64,000 nt of DNA from Stappia stellulata DSM 5886 (GTDB lineage: Bacteria; Pseudomonadota; Alphaproteobacteria; Rhizobiales; Stappiaceae), in contig NZ_KE384082.1 in NCBI RefSeq assembly GCF_000423705.1, forward strand, positions 432,843 to 496,842, read 5' to 3'. Every line of letters starts with the position of its first letter. Position 1 is the first letter of the stretch. Of this stretch, positions 25,519 through 34,423 are shown piece by piece. A program made the position numbers and the translations under genes. The notes beneath the pieces are model-generated. The model searched no databases, had not been told where the DNA came from, and was given only the letters and a program-made list of their open reading frames with translations.

Positions 25519-26948
25519 GCGCGGGGGTCGCGGCCGCGATCGCACAGCTGAAGACGGCCGTGGCGCGGATCCGCCTCCCCGCGCCGGCACAGCGCATGCT
25601 CGATCTCCTGGCAACGCCCTATCGCGCCCTGTCGAAGGCGCTCTACCGGCGCATGCCCAAGGGGCTGTTTTCGCGGACGTTGCTGATCATCGTCGTGCCC
25701 ATCGTGGTGATGCAGGCGGTGCTGGCCTTCGTCTTCATGGAACGCCACTACGATCTGGTGACGCAGCGCCTGTCGCAGTCGGTCGCGCGCGAAATCGCGC
25801 TTCTGATCAGCGTGATGGAACATTATCCCCAGGACGAGGGCTTCGAGCGCATCACCGAGATGGCGCGCCAGGATCTGGCCCTTTCGGTCACGGTGCTGCC
25901 GCCGGAACCCCTGCCGCCACCGCGTCCCAAACCCTTTTTCGACATCGTGGATCTCTACCTGTCGGAACAGATCAGCCTCGCCGTGGGACGCCCCTTCTGG
26001 ATCGACACGGTCGGACGCTCCAGCTTCGTCGAAATCCGCATCAAGCTGGAGAAGAACGTTCTCAGGGTGATCGCGAGGCGCAGCCAGACCTATGCGTCCA
26101 ACTCGCATATCTTCATCGTCTGGATGGTGTCCACATCGCTCGTTCTGGTGGTGATCGCACTGTTGTTCCTGCGCAACCAGACGCGGCCGGTGGAACGGCT
26201 TGCAGCGGCGGCGGAGGAATTCGGCAAGGGCCGCCCGATCGACGACTTCCGGCCCAGCGGCGCACTGGAAGTGCGCCGTGCCTCCCAGGCCTTCATCGAG
26301 ATGCGCCGGCGGATCGAACGCCAGATCGAGCAGCGCACGACGATGCTGGCCGGCGTCAGCCATGACCTGCGCACCATCCTGACGCGGTTCCGGCTGCAAC
26401 TCGTGCTGTTCAAGGACAGCGAGGAGGTGCGCGCGCTGCAACACGACGTCGACGAGATGAAGACGATGCTGGAGGATTATCTCGCCTTCACCCGCGGCGA
26501 CGGCGACGAACAGGCCCAGTCACTGGACCTCTCGCTCGTCGTCGACGAGCTGGAAACGGAGGCGGAAATTCTCGGCGCCACGGTGACCTCGCAGTTTTCC
26601 GGCGATCCCTTCGTCACCGTAAAGCCCATCGCCTTCAAGCGCGCGCTTGCCAATCTCGTCACCAATGCCGCACGCTACGGCAACCGGCTGAACATCGAGG
26701 TGCGCCATGCGGACGGCTGGCTGACGATGACCGTCGAGGACGATGGACCGGGCATTCCCGAAGACCAGCGCGAAAGCGTCTTCCGGCCGTTCTACCGCCT
26801 CGACCAGGCGCGCAACCAGGACGCGGGCGGCAGCGGACTCGGTCTGGCGATCGCACGCGACATCGTACGCGGCCACGGCGGCGAAATCATTCTGGGAAAG
26901 AGCGAGCGGCTCGGCGGCCTGAGCGCGCGCGTGCGCATCCCGCTTTGA
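25509..26948 (+). CDS. Membrane sensor histidine kinase, EnvZ-like
   Basis: A 479-residue inner-membrane kinase. Transmembrane helices at about 53-77 and 200-221 frame a periplasmic domain of about 120 residues with a Pro-rich stretch (PPEPLPPPRP). Then follow HAMP (from RNQTRPVERL), the phospho-acceptor box AGVSHDLRT (His285), N box LVTNAARYGN, and G boxes EDDGPGIP and GGSGLGLAIARDI. It is the presumed partner of the overlapping response regulator. The H box reads SHDLRTILTRFR, where the usual Pro after Leu-Arg-Thr is Ile. The signal is unknown. Confidence 0.92.
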   Translation: MRLGAGVAAAIAQLKTAVARIRLPAPAQRMLDLLATPYRALSKALYRRMPKGLFSRTLLIIVVPIVVMQAVLAFVFMERHYDLVTQRLSQSVAREIALLISVMEHYPQDEGFERITEMARQDLALSVTVLPPEPLPPPRPKPFFDIVDLYLSEQISLAVGRPFWIDTVGRSSFVEIRIKLEKNVLRVIARRSQTYASNSHIFIVWMVSTSLVLVVIALLFLRNQTRPVERLAAAAEEFGKGRPIDDFRPSGALEVRRASQAFIEMRRRIERQIEQRTTMLAGVSHDLRTILTRFRLQLVLFKDSEEVRALQHDVDEMKTMLEDYLAFTRGDGDEQAQSLDLSLVVDELETEAEILGATVTSQFSGDPFVTVKPIAFKRALANLVTNAARYGNRLNIEVRHADGWLTMTVEDDGPGIPEDQRESVFRPFYRLDQARNQDAGGSGLGLAIARDIVRGHGGEIILGKSERLGGLSARVRIPL

Positions 26949-26975
26949 CGGCGGCGCGCGGGCGGACCCGCGCCG

Positions 26976-27347
26976 TCAGTACAGCCGCCCGCCCAGCGGA
27001 ACCTCCCGGTCGGGGGCGAGCAACACCACCTCGCCGTCCGCATCCGGAACGCCGAGCGTGAGAACCTCCGACATCATCGGTCCGATCTGGCGCGGCGGAA
27101 AATTGACCACGGCAAGCACCTGTCGCCCGACAAGCTCCTCGGGCGAATAGTGTTTTGTAATCTGGGCGGAGGATTTCTTGATCCCGAGATCCTCGCCGAA
27201 ATCGATCCTGAGCCTGAACGCCGGACGGCGGGCCTCCGGAAACGGCTCGGCCTCGACGATCTTGCCGACGCGAATATCCACTTTGAGGAACGTGTCGAAA
27301 TCGAGCGGGGGCGAAGCGGGGCCGCCGCCGGTGTCTGATGAACTCAT
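26976..27347 (-). CDS. csaA: CsaA-like tRNA-binding protein
   Basis: A 123-residue single-domain OB-fold protein of the CsaA/tRNA-binding type, with [23 protein letters not shown]-type start and [25 protein letters not shown] and [11 protein letters not shown]. CsaA has been described as an export-related chaperone in Bacillus and as related to the tRNA-binding domains of MetRS and PheRS; the role here is unclear. The N-terminal 14 residues are Ser/Gly/Pro-rich. It converges on the kinase gene; the TetR gene lies upstream in the same direction. Confidence 0.88.
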   Translation of the reverse strand: MSSSDTGGGPASPPLDFDTFLKVDIRVGKIVEAEPFPEARRPAFRLRIDFGEDLGIKKSSAQITKHYSPEELVGRQVLAVVNFPPRQIGPMMSEVLTLGVPDADGEVVLLAPDREVPLGGRLY

Positions 27348-27417
27348 GGCCTGCTCTAACTGTCTGGAGAAACACGCGGTCGGGAAAGAAATCGCCCGAA
27401 CCGCGCCAGCTTATCGC

Positions 27418-28089
27418 TCACACCGCCGAGGGGGAAGGCGGTGTGTCGGGATCCTCCGCCGATCGCACGTCGCGCCGGGATGTGCGGGCGCGCCGCACCA
27501 GCGGCTTGAGCAGGCCCGCGGCCCGGTCGAGACGCGACAGCCAGACCTCTCCATCATCGAGTTGCCTGTCGAGTGCCGACATGGTGCGCGCCAGCCCCGG
27601 ATCCTCGTCGTCGAGCCAGACATCGACCACCCGGGAAAAAGCCACCACCAGCCCCTGCGAGATCATCCGCGCGCGAAAGCCGGAGGATGGAAGCCCCGCC
27701 GCCGTCAGCATCCAGCGCAGCGACACCTGCGCTTCCGCATTCAGCGCCAGCGCCAGTTGCGGGTCCTTGCGGGTCGCCGCCATCAGCGCTCGCACGGCCT
27801 CGCGATGCGGCTGCACCGCATCGAGGCGGCTCATCAGCACGTCGAACAAGCGGTCGCGGGCCGGCTCACCGGCCATTTCCGGATCGACCCTGTCGAGCAC
27901 GGTCTGGTCGATATCGGCGAGAAACGCCTTGAGACAAGCGGTCTTGGAAGCGAAGGTGCCACGCAGCACCGACAGTTTGACGCCAGCCGCCACTGCAACG
28001 TCGCTCATGTCGAAACCGGTCCATCCCTTTTCCGCAAGCAGCGACAGAAAGGCGGATACGATCTTCTGCTTGGTCTTCTGGGTTGCCAT
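27418..28089 (-). CDS. TetR family transcriptional regulator
   Basis: A 223-residue regulator with an N-terminal helix-turn-helix (KIVSAFLSLLAEKGWTGFDMSDVAVAAGVKLSVLRGTFASKTACLKAFL in outline) and a helical ligand-binding domain. The recognition helix has Leu-Arg-Gly-Thr-Phe where the usual Tyr/Phe-His-Phe sits. The family start is MATQKTKQK at 28089; the open frame upstream is non-homologous. The ligand and targets are unknown. Possible targets are itself or nearby genes such as csaA. The basic tail RRARTSRRD is unusual for the family. Confidence 0.88.
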   Translation of the reverse strand: MATQKTKQKIVSAFLSLLAEKGWTGFDMSDVAVAAGVKLSVLRGTFASKTACLKAFLADIDQTVLDRVDPEMAGEPARDRLFDVLMSRLDAVQPHREAVRALMAATRKDPQLALALNAEAQVSLRWMLTAAGLPSSGFRARMISQGLVVAFSRVVDVWLDDEDPGLARTMSALDRQLDDGEVWLSRLDRAAGLLKPLVRRARTSRRDVRSAEDPDTPPSPSAV

Positions 28090-28219
28090 GCGAGAACCTC
28101 CTGAATGCGCGGACAGACCGGGGCGCATCGCGCCCTCCCCCATAGATTGGGCGAAACCACGCCGAGCGCCAGAGGGTGCAAGGCAAGGCGTCACCTGGAA
28201 CGAAACGCCGGAAGGCGTA

Positions 28220-29038
28220 TCAGCCCGCCAGTTCCCGCGAGCGCTTGCGCGCCGCCGCGACCGCCGCATCCATGACGGGCTGCAGCCCGTCCTCCGCCAT
28301 CAGCACGTCAAGCGCTGCCGCCGTCGTCCCGTTGGGCGAAGTCACGTTGCGGCGCAATTCCGACGCAGGCGTCTCGACGCGATGCATCAGTTCGCCCGCG
28401 CCGCAGACCGTCTGCCGCGCGATCTGCATGGCAAGTTCTTCCGGCAACCCGGCCTTCACGCCGGCCGCCGCGAGCGCCTCGGTGAGAAAGAACACATAGG
28501 CCGGTCCCGAACCGCTGACGGCGGTGACCGCATCCATCTGTTCCTCGCTCTCGATCCAGGCGGAGGCGCCGATGGCGGCAAGCAGCGTGTCGACCGTCTC
28601 GCGCTGCGCCTCGCTTGTGCGCGCATTCGCAAAGGCAACGCTCATCCCGCGTCCGACCTGGGAGGGCGTGTTCGGCATGACGCGCACCACAGCTGCATCG
28701 TCGAAGGCCTCCTCGAACACCGATGCCGGCGTACCGGCGGCGACCGAGATCACCAGCGTGTCCGCATCGACAAAGGGTTTCAGCGCCCCGAGCGCGGCGG
28801 CCATCATCTGCGGCTTGAGTGCCAGCAGCAGCACGCCGGCCATCGTGCCGGCCGGCATCGCGGTATCCAGGCGAAAGCCCTTGCGCCCGGCGAGCGCCAG
28901 AAGATCCGACGACGGCGCAGGATCGATCACGGCGATCGTTTCGGGATCGGTGCCCGACGCGATCCAGCCGGCAAGCATCGCGCCGCCCATCTTGCCCGCA
29001 CCCACCAGGACCAGCGGCCGCGTCTTCGAAAAACTCAT
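28220..29038 (-). CDS. proC: Pyrroline-5-carboxylate reductase
   Basis: ProC reduces 1-pyrroline-5-carboxylate to proline with NAD(P)H, the last step of proline synthesis. The 272-residue product has the Rossmann motif GAGKMGGAML, LALKPQMM, VISVAAG, RVMPNTP and the active-site SGSGPAYVFF, and ends with the family dimerisation domain. Its ATG overlaps the stop of the ybjN-type gene (ATGA), so the two are coupled. Cytoplasmic, nothing unusual. Confidence 0.94.
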   Translation of the reverse strand: MSFSKTRPLVLVGAGKMGGAMLAGWIASGTDPETIAVIDPAPSSDLLALAGRKGFRLDTAMPAGTMAGVLLLALKPQMMAAALGALKPFVDADTLVISVAAGTPASVFEEAFDDAAVVRVMPNTPSQVGRGMSVAFANARTSEAQRETVDTLLAAIGASAWIESEEQMDAVTAVSGSGPAYVFFLTEALAAAGVKAGLPEELAMQIARQTVCGAGELMHRVETPASELRRNVTSPNGTTAAALDVLMAEDGLQPVMDAAVAAARKRSRELAG

Positions 29039-29535
29039 GCTTCCCCCGCAGTCTCGAACAAGGCGGTGTCGATGGCCTCGGCGGCGGTCTTTCCGGCCCA
29101 GACCACGAACTGGAACGCCTGATAGTAGCGCTCGCAGGCTTCCAGCGCGGTCGTCAGCAGCCCCTCGATCTGCTTCGAGGTCGCTTCCGCACCGCCGGCA
29201 AGCAGCAACGACTGGCGAAAAATCACCACGCCTTCACGGTTCCACAGGTCGAAATGCCCCATCCAGAGCTGCTCGTTGACGAGCGCCAGAAGCCGGACGA
29301 CCTCGGTGCGGCGCGGATCCGGCACCTTGAGGTCGAAGGCGCAGGCCAGATGCAGCGCTTCCAGGTCTTCCATCCAGGAAAACGAGACATGATAGTCGCA
29401 CCAGCCGCCGGCGACGGAAATCGTGATCTCTTCCTCGCAGGAGCGCTCGAAGGACCAGTCGTTGATGGCGGCGATATGCTCAATCGTATCGACGGGATTG
29501 GCGGGCCGTTCGAACTCGATGTCGATGAGGCTCAT
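29035..29535 (-). CDS. YbjN domain-containing protein
   Basis: A 166-residue soluble protein of the YbjN family, recognised by the start NPVDTIEHIAAINDWSFERS and the later CAFDLKVPDPRR, NEQLWMGHFDLW and YYQAFQFVVW segments. The family has a secretion-chaperone-like fold and is linked to motility and stress in Escherichia coli, without a firm mechanism. Two ATGs are adjacent (29538 and 29535); the second has the better spacing from AGGA. The gene directly precedes proC with a four-base overlap, a pairing common in this bacterial group. Confidence 0.85.
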   Translation of the reverse strand: MSLIDIEFERPANPVDTIEHIAAINDWSFERSCEEEITISVAGGWCDYHVSFSWMEDLEALHLACAFDLKVPDPRRTEVVRLLALVNEQLWMGHFDLWNREGVVIFRQSLLLAGGAEATSKQIEGLLTTALEACERYYQAFQFVVWAGKTAAEAIDTALFETAGEA

Positions 29536-29846
29536 CATCGTTCCTCTCGGCTTGCGGAGCACCGCCCCTCAAACGGGAAGCGTGTCCGCCCGTGTCGGTC
29601 CGCAGGATCGTGGCACGTGCCCGGATTGCATCCCCGCCAAATGCGGGCGGGTGATATCCGCGACAATCAACCGCGAATCTTTGCGCACTTCCAGTATATA
29701 GGCAGAAAGTGACGCGAAGATATGTTCACCTTTCATTTACCCTGTTGCGCCTGTGGACGAGAGCGGTCGCGCTGCCGCAACGACCGGATGTGCCAGCGGC
29801 GACATCAACCGGCCCGGCGTCCAAGCGTCCGTGCAGCAGACCGCTG
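29536..29846. other. Non-coding interval upstream of the ybjN-type gene
   Basis: About 310 bases between two minus-strand genes: ubiK (29847-30131), whose stop is on the right, and the ybjN-type gene, whose start is on the left. It therefore holds the ubiK 3' end region and the ybjN promoter. A short AT-rich stretch lies near 29690-29745. No ORF with a credible start was found. Confidence 0.35.
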
Positions 29847-30131
29847 TCAGTCGTCGTTGGCCGGCGGCGTCCTGCCGGAGCCCTTGCCGCCTGCCGCCTC
29901 GAGTTCGGCCACGCGCGCCTCCAGCGCCTCGACCATGTCGAGCGCCTTCGCCGCCATGTCACGCACGACGTCATGCTCCTCGCGCTTGACCAGATCCATG
30001 TCCGCCAGGAACCGCTCGGCCTGGGCGCGGAAGGCCGTTTCGACCTCGCGGCGCGCACCCTGCGCGACGCCCGCGGCATCCGTCATCAGCTTGGCGAGAT
30101 CGTCGAGAACGCGGTTGGGTCCCTGGGTCAT
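29847..30131 (-). CDS. ubiK: Ubiquinone biosynthesis accessory factor UbiK family (BMFP)
   Basis: A 94-residue helical protein of the UbiK/YqiC (BMFP) family, which aids ubiquinone synthesis with UbiJ in proteobacteria and can fuse membranes in vitro. The pattern is an amphipathic N-terminal helix (NRVLDDLAKLMTDAAGVAQG) followed by a coiled coil (EEHDVVRDMAAKALDMVEALEARVAELE) and a short Gly/Pro tail. The ATG at 30131 follows GGAAGGAC; upstream codons are not conserved. It is divergent from lgt, with which it is often neighbour in Rhizobiales. Confidence 0.85.
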   Translation of the reverse strand: MTQGPNRVLDDLAKLMTDAAGVAQGARREVETAFRAQAERFLADMDLVKREEHDVVRDMAAKALDMVEALEARVAELEAAGGKGSGRTPPANDD

Positions 30132-30340
30132 CGCGAATGTCCTTCCTTCGTCGGCAGCCGGCATCGGCCCCTTGTCCTTCATCCTAGGTAATGCGGTTTT
30201 GCGGCTAGCGAAACACCCTCGGCCCGTCAAATCGTCGCGCGCCGCGATTCCACCGCATTCGCATGTGCTTGACGGTGTGCCCCATTCGGCGGCAACGTCC
30301 GCCCGTATCCGCTCGCCGGAACGGAAGTCCTGGAGATCAA

Positions 30341-31198
30341 ATGCCCGCGCTCGTCCTGCCCTTTCCCACGATCGATCCGGTGCTGATCGAATTCGGCCCC
30401 TTCGCGATTCGCTGGTACGCGCTTGCCTATATCGCGGGCCTCCTGCTCGGCTGGTGGTCGATGCGCGCGCTGGTCACCTCGGACCGGCTGTGGGGCGCCC
30501 AGACCCGCCCCTCGCTCCTGGATGTCGACGATTTCGTCGTCTATGCCACTGTCGGCACCATCCTCGGCGGGCGGCTCGGCTATGTGCTGTTCTATGCGCC
30601 CGGCTACTATCTGCAGAACCCGCTGGACGCACTGGCGGTCTGGTCCGGCGGCATGTCCTTTCACGGCGGCTTCCTCGGCGTCGTCGCGGCGATGGCGATT
30701 TTCGCCTGGCGGCGCGGCATTCCCCTGTGGACGCTGTTCGACCTCGCCGGCGCGGTCGCGCCCATCGGGCTGTTCTTCGGGCGGATCGCCAATTTCATCA
30801 ATGCCGAGCTTTGGGGCCGCACGACCGATGTGCCCTGGGCCTTCGTCTTTCCCGGCGCCGGCCCCGAGCCGCGCCATCCGAGCCAGCTCTACGAAGCCGC
30901 GCTGGAAGGCATCCTTCTGCTGGTGATCGTGCGCATCGCCATCGCGCGCGGCGGCTTGCGCCGTCCCGGGTTGGTCGCCGGCCTGTTTGCCCTCGGCTAC
31001 GGCCTTTCGCGCATCTTCGTGGAGTTCTTCCGCGTGCCCGACGCCCACATCGGCTATTTCGGCCCGGGACTGACCATGGGCATTCTCCTGTCGCTGCCGA
31101 TGGCGATTGCCGGCGCACTCGCCATCGCGCGCGCGCTTTCCCGGCCGCCGCATCCCGAGGGCACGCCGCGCGACGACGGGACCGGAGCAGAGTCCTGA
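30341..31198 (+). CDS. lgt: Phosphatidylglycerol-prolipoprotein diacylglyceryl transferase
   Basis: Lgt transfers diacylglycerol from phosphatidylglycerol to the lipobox cysteine of prolipoproteins in the inner membrane. The 285-residue product has about seven membrane helices and the motifs IRWYALAYI, SGGMSFHGGFLG (catalytic His) and the Lgt signature GRIANFINAELWGR, then the RHPSQLYEA segment. The ATG at 30341 fits the family start. The next gene starts two bases after the stop, so lgt, the MidA-like gene and pgeF are likely one transcript. Confidence 0.95.
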   Translation: MPALVLPFPTIDPVLIEFGPFAIRWYALAYIAGLLLGWWSMRALVTSDRLWGAQTRPSLLDVDDFVVYATVGTILGGRLGYVLFYAPGYYLQNPLDALAVWSGGMSFHGGFLGVVAAMAIFAWRRGIPLWTLFDLAGAVAPIGLFFGRIANFINAELWGRTTDVPWAFVFPGAGPEPRHPSQLYEAALEGILLLVIVRIAIARGGLRRPGLVAGLFALGYGLSRIFVEFFRVPDAHIGYFGPGLTMGILLSLPMAIAGALAIARALSRPPHPEGTPRDDGTGAES

Positions 31199-31199
31199 C

Positions 31200-32294
31200 A
31201 TGCGCACCTCCTCCCTTCGTGCCAGCCTTGTCCGGTTGATCGAGACGGACGGCCCCATGCCGGTCAGCGACTACATGGCCCGCTGCCTCGGCGATCCGGA
31301 GCACGGCTACTACATGCAGGCCGACCCCTTCGGCCGGTCCGGCGACTTTATCACCGCGCCGGAGGTCAGCCAGCTGTTCGGCGAAATCCTCGGCGCCTGG
31401 ATCGTGCACGCCTTCGAAGCCATCGGCGCGCCGGAACGTGTCGCGCTGGTGGAACTGGGGCCCGGACGGGGAACCCTCAGCGCGGACATGCTGCGTGTCG
31501 CCAGACTGCGCCCGGCGTTCCTGGGCGCGCTGACGCTCCATCTTGTGGAAACCAGCCCGCGCCTGCGCAGCGCGCAGAAAAAGACCCTTCAAGACAGCGG
31601 CGCCGCCGTCGACTGGCACGACAGCACCGCGACCCTGCCGCGCGACGTGCCCCTGCTCGTCGTCGCCAACGAGTTCTTCGACGCCCTCCCGATCCGCCAA
31701 TTCGTGCGACACGACGGGGCGTGGCTGGAACGCTGCATCGGACTCGACGACAGCGGAGCCCTCAGGTTCCAGGCCGGCGTGGCGGCCCTCGACGACACGG
31801 ATCTCGCCCCGCAATTGAACGCTGCACCCGAGGGCGCCGTGCTGGAAACCCAACCGGTGGCGAATGCGGTCATGCAGGACCTCGCCGAACGGATCGCCGG
31901 GCAAGGCGGCGCGGCGCTCGTCGTCGACTACGGCTATGGAAAAAGCGCCGTCGGCGAGACGCTTCAGGCGGTGCGCCGGCACACGCCCGTCTCCGTCCTG
32001 GAAACGCCGGGCGACGCCGATCTCACCGCGCATGTCAATTTCGAGGCTCTCGCCCGCGCGGCGACGGCCCCTCCCGTTGTCGCGCGGCCAGTGATGACGC
32101 AGGGCGATTTCCTCCTCAAGCTGGGGCTTCTGGAGCGCGCGGGCCAGCTCGGCGCCGGCCGGTCCGCGCGCATCCAGGACGGCATCCGCAACGATGTGGA
32201 ACGTCTCGCCGGCCCCGAACAGATGGGCAACCTGTTCAAGGCGATGGCGCTCGCGCCGGGCGATATCCGGCTCACGCCCTTCGACGCCGCATGA
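31200..32294 (+). CDS. Class I SAM-dependent methyltransferase, MidA/NDUFAF7-like
   Basis: A 364-residue methyltransferase of the DUF185/MidA type. Diagnostic stretches are GYYMQADPFGRSGDFITAPEVSQLFGE in outline, the SAM-binding VELGPGRGTL and the NEFFDALPIRQF motif. Human NDUFAF7 dimethylates an arginine of complex I subunit NDUFS2, so this protein may modify respiratory complex I; that is inference from the family. The start is two bases after lgt, and pgeF follows. Cytoplasmic. Confidence 0.88.
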   Translation: MRTSSLRASLVRLIETDGPMPVSDYMARCLGDPEHGYYMQADPFGRSGDFITAPEVSQLFGEILGAWIVHAFEAIGAPERVALVELGPGRGTLSADMLRVARLRPAFLGALTLHLVETSPRLRSAQKKTLQDSGAAVDWHDSTATLPRDVPLLVVANEFFDALPIRQFVRHDGAWLERCIGLDDSGALRFQAGVAALDDTDLAPQLNAAPEGAVLETQPVANAVMQDLAERIAGQGGAALVVDYGYGKSAVGETLQAVRRHTPVSVLETPGDADLTAHVNFEALARAATAPPVVARPVMTQGDFLLKLGLLERAGQLGAGRSARIQDGIRNDVERLAGPEQMGNLFKAMALAPGDIRLTPFDAA

Positions 32295-32404
32295 TGCCGC
32301 CGGACGCTGCCGGATGCTGCCGGACGCCGATTGACATGCCTTCCGGCAGCGACCACCATCGCGAAAATCCACAGGGTTCCGTCCACCGAGGCAAATCGCA
32401 CCCC

Positions 32405-33175
32405 ATGCTGACCTCTCCCGACCTTGGCCGAACGGACGGCATCGTCCACGGCTTCTTCACCCGTTCCGGCGGCGTCTCGCGCGGCATTTACGCGTCGCTG
32501 AATGTCGGGCTCGGCTCGAAAGACGACCGCACCGCCGTTCTGGAAAACCGGGCGCGGGTCGCAGCCCTTCTAAAGGTCGCGCCGGGCGCACTGGTCTCGC
32601 CGCACCAGCACCATTCCGCCCATGCCATTGCCGTGGAGACGCCCTGGGACATTGCCGACCAGCCGCGCGGCGACGCGCTGGTGACCAACCGCCCCGGCAT
32701 CGCGCTCGGCATCTCCACCGCCGACTGCGGGCCCGTGCTGTTTGCGGATGAAAAGGCCCGCGTGATCGGCGCCGCCCATGCCGGCTGGCGCGGCGCGCTC
32801 ACCGGCGTCCTCGATGCGACCCTGGTGCAGATGGAAACGCTCGGCGCCAGGCGCAGCGACATCACCGCCGTGCTCGGCCCGACGATCTCCCGGGCCAATT
32901 ACGAGGTCGGTCAGGAGTTCGTCGACCGGTTCACCGCAGCCGACGGCACAAATGCCCGCTTCTTCGTCGCCTCCGACCGGGCGGGACACGCCCGTTTCGA
33001 CCTTCCCGCCTATATTGTCGCCCGTCTCACGGCCGCGGGCGTCGGAACGGTGACCGATCTCGCACGCTGCACCTATGCCGACGAGACCGCCTTCTTTTCC
33101 TACCGGCGCGCGACCCATCGCGGCGAAGGCGACTATGGCCGCCTGATGAGCGCCATCGCCCTTTCCGGAGCCTGA
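32405..33175 (+). CDS. pgeF: Peptidoglycan editing factor PgeF (laccase-domain protein)
   Basis: A 256-residue YfiH/PgeF family protein. The metal- and substrate-binding residues appear as SPHQHHS, TADCGPVLF and AAHAGWRG, followed by GPTISRANYEVG and the ending FFSYRRATHRGE. PgeF removes wrongly incorporated serine from peptidoglycan precursors; the family also has purine nucleoside-cleaving activity. The ATG at 32405 begins the family sequence; an ATG at 32337 would add a hydrophilic tail. It lies between the MidA-like and M24 genes, all transcribed together. Confidence 0.92.
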   Translation: MLTSPDLGRTDGIVHGFFTRSGGVSRGIYASLNVGLGSKDDRTAVLENRARVAALLKVAPGALVSPHQHHSAHAIAVETPWDIADQPRGDALVTNRPGIALGISTADCGPVLFADEKARVIGAAHAGWRGALTGVLDATLVQMETLGARRSDITAVLGPTISRANYEVGQEFVDRFTAADGTNARFFVASDRAGHARFDLPAYIVARLTAAGVGTVTDLARCTYADETAFFSYRRATHRGEGDYGRLMSAIALSGA

Positions 33176-33178
33176 GAC

Positions 33179-34336
33179 ATGTCGCTTGCCTTTTCCCGCG
33201 CCGAATATCTCGCGCGGCTCGGTTCCCTGCGCGCCCGCATGGCCGACGCCGGCTACGACGCGGTGCTGCTGTTCGCCCAGGAAAGCATGTTCTGGCTTAG
33301 CGGCTACGACACTTTCGGCTTTTGCCACTTCCAGTCGATGGTGGTGACCCGCGACGGTCGGGTGGTGCTCCTGACCCGCTCGGCCGACAAGCGACAGGCC
33401 GAAATAACCTCGACCGTCTCGGACATTCGCATCTGGGAAGACCGCGACGACGCCTCGCCCGTCCTGCAACTGCGCGACCTGCTGTTCGATCTCGATCTCG
33501 ACGGCTGCCGGCTGGGCGTGGAATACGACACCCATGGCATGACCGGTCGCATTGCCATGGAGATCGCCGCCCATCTGACCGATTTCGCCCTGCTCGGCGA
33601 TGCATCGCGGCTCGTGCCCGTATTGCGCGCGGTCAAGAGCCCGGCCGAGATCGAGATGGTGCGCAAGGCGGCCCACCTTACCGACGCCGCCTGGGAGGCG
33701 GCCTGGCCGCTGATCGGCCCCGGCGCGCGCGAGGGCGAGATCCTCGCCGCGATGCAGGGCGCCGTCTTTGCCGGCGACGGCGACTATCCCGGCAACGAGT
33801 TCGTCATCGGCTCGGGCCGCGAGGCCCTGCTGTGCCGCTACCAGAGCGGCCGGCGCACACTCGATCCGCAGGACCAGCTCACCCTGGAATGGGCCGGCGC
33901 CTATCGCCGCTACCACGTCGCGGCGATGCGCACCGCGGTGATCGGCGAACCGACGCGCCGCCACCTGGAACTGCATGAAACCGCCCGCGCAGCGCTTGCG
34001 GCGGTGGAAGACGCCATGGTCCCGGGGCGCAGCTTCGGCGATCTCTTCGCCGCGCATGCACAGGCGGTGGATGCGCGCGGCGACGGTGCGCATCGCCTCA
34101 ACGCTTGCGGCTATTCGCTGGGCACGCGCTTCTCGCCGAGCTGGATGGACTGGCCGATGGCCTATCGCGACAACCCGGCCGAAATCGTGCCCGACATGGT
34201 GATCTTCATGCACATGATCCTGATGGATTCCGATACCGGCACGGCGATGAGCCTGGGGCAGACCTATCTGACGAGGGACGGCGCACCGGAGAGCCTGTCG
34301 AAGCTGCCTCTCGACCTGCCGGTCAAGGCGGGCTAA
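33179..34336 (+). CDS. M24-fold protein lacking the metal ligands (creatinase/ectoine-hydrolase-like)
   Basis: A 385-residue protein with the creatinase N-terminal domain (YDAVLLFAQESMFWLSGYDTF) and the pita-bread C-terminal domain (EIEMVRKAAHLTDAAWEA ... GDYPGNEFVIGSG). In true aminopeptidases five residues hold two metals. Here the expected Asp positions read LEWAGAYRRYHVAAMRT, the GHG motif reads CGYSLGT, and EPG reads MHMILMD; no ligand remains. That pattern occurs in metal-free relatives such as creatinase and ectoine hydrolase (DoeA), so a C-N hydrolase of a small molecule is more likely than a peptidase. No ectoine genes are nearby. It starts four bases after pgeF. Confidence 0.8.
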   Translation: MSLAFSRAEYLARLGSLRARMADAGYDAVLLFAQESMFWLSGYDTFGFCHFQSMVVTRDGRVVLLTRSADKRQAEITSTVSDIRIWEDRDDASPVLQLRDLLFDLDLDGCRLGVEYDTHGMTGRIAMEIAAHLTDFALLGDASRLVPVLRAVKSPAEIEMVRKAAHLTDAAWEAAWPLIGPGAREGEILAAMQGAVFAGDGDYPGNEFVIGSGREALLCRYQSGRRTLDPQDQLTLEWAGAYRRYHVAAMRTAVIGEPTRRHLELHETARAALAAVEDAMVPGRSFGDLFAAHAQAVDARGDGAHRLNACGYSLGTRFSPSWMDWPMAYRDNPAEIVPDMVIFMHMILMDSDTGTAMSLGQTYLTRDGAPESLSKLPLDLPVKAG

Positions 34337-34423
34337 ACGAAGGGGGCATGCTTGGCGTTTCCGCCCGGCATGCGCAAGGCAGTTTCGCAAGCGACGACAA
34401 GCAAGGCAGACCGGCAAGGCCCC

